NCBI GenBank assembly: GCA_905236145.1
Contig: CAJOOE010000030.1
Location: 1 to 24,685, forward strand
Origin: an uncultured Selenomonadaceae bacterium
GTDB taxonomy: Bacteria > Bacillota > Negativicutes > Selenomonadales > Selenomonadaceae
Length of the DNA: 24,685 nt
Direction of reading: 5' to 3'
The notes beneath the pieces were generated by a model, which saw only the letters and a list, made by a program, of their open reading frames with translations, made no database searches and was not told where the DNA came from. Position 1 is the stretch's first letter; each line of letters starts with the position of its first letter. Below, piece by piece: positions 23,461 to 24,685 of this stretch. The position numbers and the translations under genes are program-made.

Positions 23461-23826
23461 ATGAGCGACAAAATTTTATTGACGGGGATCGAAATTTTCG
23501 GTCATCACGGTTGCAGCGAAGAGGAGCAACAACGCGGGCAGGTTTTTATTACGGATATTGAGTTGGGGCTGGATCTGTCGAAGGCCGGCAAGAGCGACGA
23601 AATTTCCGATACCGTCGATTATGCGGCGGTTATGGAGGAAATCAAAAAAATCGTCGGCGGGAAACCGCGAAAATTGATTGAGACAGTCGCGGAGGAAATT
23701 GCCGAAACGCTTTTGCAAAATTTCCCGCTCCTCGAAAATGTCAAAGTAAAAATTCGCAAGCCGTCCGCAGAACTTATCGGAATTTTTGAACACGCCGCCG
23801 TTGAAATTTTCCGCTCCCGCAAATGA
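23461..23826 (+). CDS. folB: Dihydroneopterin aldolase
   Basis: Cleaves 7,8-dihydroneopterin to 6-hydroxymethyl-7,8-dihydropterin and glycolaldehyde. The 121-residue protein has the family pattern: ILLTGIEIFGHHGCSEEEQ with the substrate-site Glu near residue 20, TDIELGLDLSKAGKSD, TVDYAAVMEEI with the conserved Tyr near 60, and VKVKIRKPSAEL with the catalytic Lys near 100. The ATG has GAGGTG upstream. Its TGA overlaps the next ATG (ATGA), so its product and the fused kinase-reductase are probably made together. Confidence 0.95.
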   Translation: MSDKILLTGIEIFGHHGCSEEEQQRGQVFITDIELGLDLSKAGKSDEISDTVDYAAVMEEIKKIVGGKPRKLIETVAEEIAETLLQNFPLLENVKVKIRKPSAELIGIFEHAAVEIFRSRK

Positions 23827-24685
23827 TTTATTTTTTGGGACTCGGTGCGAATCTCGGCAACCGAATTGAAAACATTTACAACGCAATAAATCTGATACAA
23901 AATATTTCCGGCATAAAAATTTTGAACGTCTCTTCATTTTATCAAACGGCGGCTTGGGGCGTAAAAAATCAGCCGGACTTCATAAATGCGGCGGTAAAAA
24001 TCGAAACGGAATTAAATCCCGAAAAACTTTTGGACGAATTGCAGGAAACAGAAAAAATTTCGGGCAGAGTGCGGCGTGAAAAATGGGGAGCGAGAACGCT
24101 TGACATTGACATTTTACTTTCCGACGGAGAAAAAATCGAAACGGAAAGATTGACCGTTCCGCACAAATTTTTATATGAAAGAGATTTCGCGACGATTCCG
24201 CTTGCCGAAATTTTCCCGGAGTTTAAATTTGAATTGAAAGGCGACGAGGTGAAAAAAATTTTCGGCAGTCCCCGCGATTTCAATTTAAAAATTGTTGCCT
24301 GCACGGACAAAAATTTCGGGCTGGGCAGGAACGGCAACCTGCTTTTTCACTTGGACGAGGATTTGAAAAATTTTCACGACCTGACGATAAATCACACGAT
24401 AATTTACGGGCGAAAAACTCTTGCCACTTTTCCCGGACAAAAACCGCTTGAAAGTCGTCGAAACATAATTTTGAGCCGGACTCTGAAAAATATTGACGGT
24501 GCGGAAATTGTCCGTTCTATTCCGGAGCTTTGGAAAATTTTAAATCCGGACGAAGAAAATTTTGTCGTCGGCGGTGCGAAAATTTACGAAGAATTTTTGC
24601 CGTTCGCGTCGGAAATTTTTTTGACGCAGGTTTATATTGAAAAAAATCCGGACGTTTTTATGCCGGATTTTTCCGGAGAATTTGA
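23823..24685 (+). CDS. Fused HPPK (FolK) and dihydrofolate reductase (FolA), 3' end outside window
   Basis: One uninterrupted frame of 287 codons in the window joins two folate enzymes. Residues 1-150 are hydroxymethyl-dihydropterin pyrophosphokinase: LGLGANLGNR, QPDFINAAVKI and GRVRREKWGARTLDIDILL at about 81-99. From about 154 a dihydrofolate reductase follows with hardly any linker: LKIVACTDKNFGLGRNGNLL, the substrate-binding acid in HLDEDLKNF (Asp180), IIYGRKT at about 193-199, the folate-binding Arg in ESRRN (212), and FVVGGAKIYEEFLP at about 247-260. The Pro-Trp pair of the usual Met20 loop is replaced by Leu-Phe (174-175). The final 25-30 residues lie beyond the window. The ATG overlaps the folB stop by four bases. 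The fusion would link pterin activation with the final reduction to tetrahydrofolate in one chain. Confidence 0.93.
   Translation, partial: MIYFLGLGANLGNRIENIYNAINLIQNISGIKILNVSSFYQTAAWGVKNQPDFINAAVKIETELNPEKLLDELQETEKISGRVRREKWGARTLDIDILLSDGEKIETERLTVPHKFLYERDFATIPLAEIFPEFKFELKGDEVKKIFGSPRDFNLKIVACTDKNFGLGRNGNLLFHLDEDLKNFHDLTINHTIIYGRKTLATFPGQKPLESRRNIILSRTLKNIDGAEIVRSIPELWKILNPDEENFVVGGAKIYEEFLPFASEIFLTQVYIEKNPDVFMPDFSGEF

Overview
The window reads as the chromosome of a low-to-moderate-GC Firmicute. Negativicutes (Selenomonadales-like, perhaps a gut or rumen lineage) is my best guess. The basis is a radical-SAM/DUF2344 fusion protein, a short-form HisG, a TRAP-type solute-binding lipoprotein, strong AGGAGG-type ribosome binding sites, frequent GTG/TTG starts, and a recurring T-run/GCAGGG leader element that I recall (unverified) from Negativicutes genomes. 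There are no rRNA or tRNA genes, CRISPR arrays, insertion sequences or intact prophage. No gene-free stretch exceeds 300 bases; the longest are 10483-10674 and 17198-17382.

Left part (1-6454), all on the minus strand. In transcription order: a solitary AAA ATPase with a DUF4143 tail; a YopX-family phage-type gene broken by an in-frame TAG; a small secreted protein; comF; a terminator; pheA (prephenate dehydratase); a NYN-domain putative nuclease with three C-terminal repeats; and an acidic protein of unknown function with its own very good promoter. The yopX, secreted-protein and comF genes overlap by 1-4 bases and look translationally coupled.

Middle (6455-10674). A LacX-type aldose-1-epimerase homologue on plus converges on a minus-strand dprA-topA pair. 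A compact double terminator with one shared hairpin arm separates them. The topoisomerase I protein is very unusual: it keeps the Toprim acidic residues and three zinc ribbons, but phenylalanine replaces the catalytic tyrosine and much of the central domains is missing. The dprA promoter has a consensus -35 box set inside an inverted repeat.

Right part (10675-24685), all on the plus strand and tightly packed: glmU, an orphan TRAP binding lipoprotein, hisG, smc, ilvD, murB, the radical-SAM/DUF2344 protein, then folP, folB and a folK-folA (HPPK-DHFR) fusion that runs off the end. The last three join the pterin pyrophosphokinase, dihydropteroate synthase, dihydroneopterin aldolase and dihydrofolate reductase steps in one folate cluster. 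The rest is a mixed housekeeping array: cell-wall precursors, histidine and branched-chain amino acid synthesis, and chromosome condensation.

The items most worth following up are the degenerate topoisomerase at the topA locus, the HPPK-DHFR fusion, the NYN protein with its repeats, the amber-interrupted YopX gene, and the repeated leader element.
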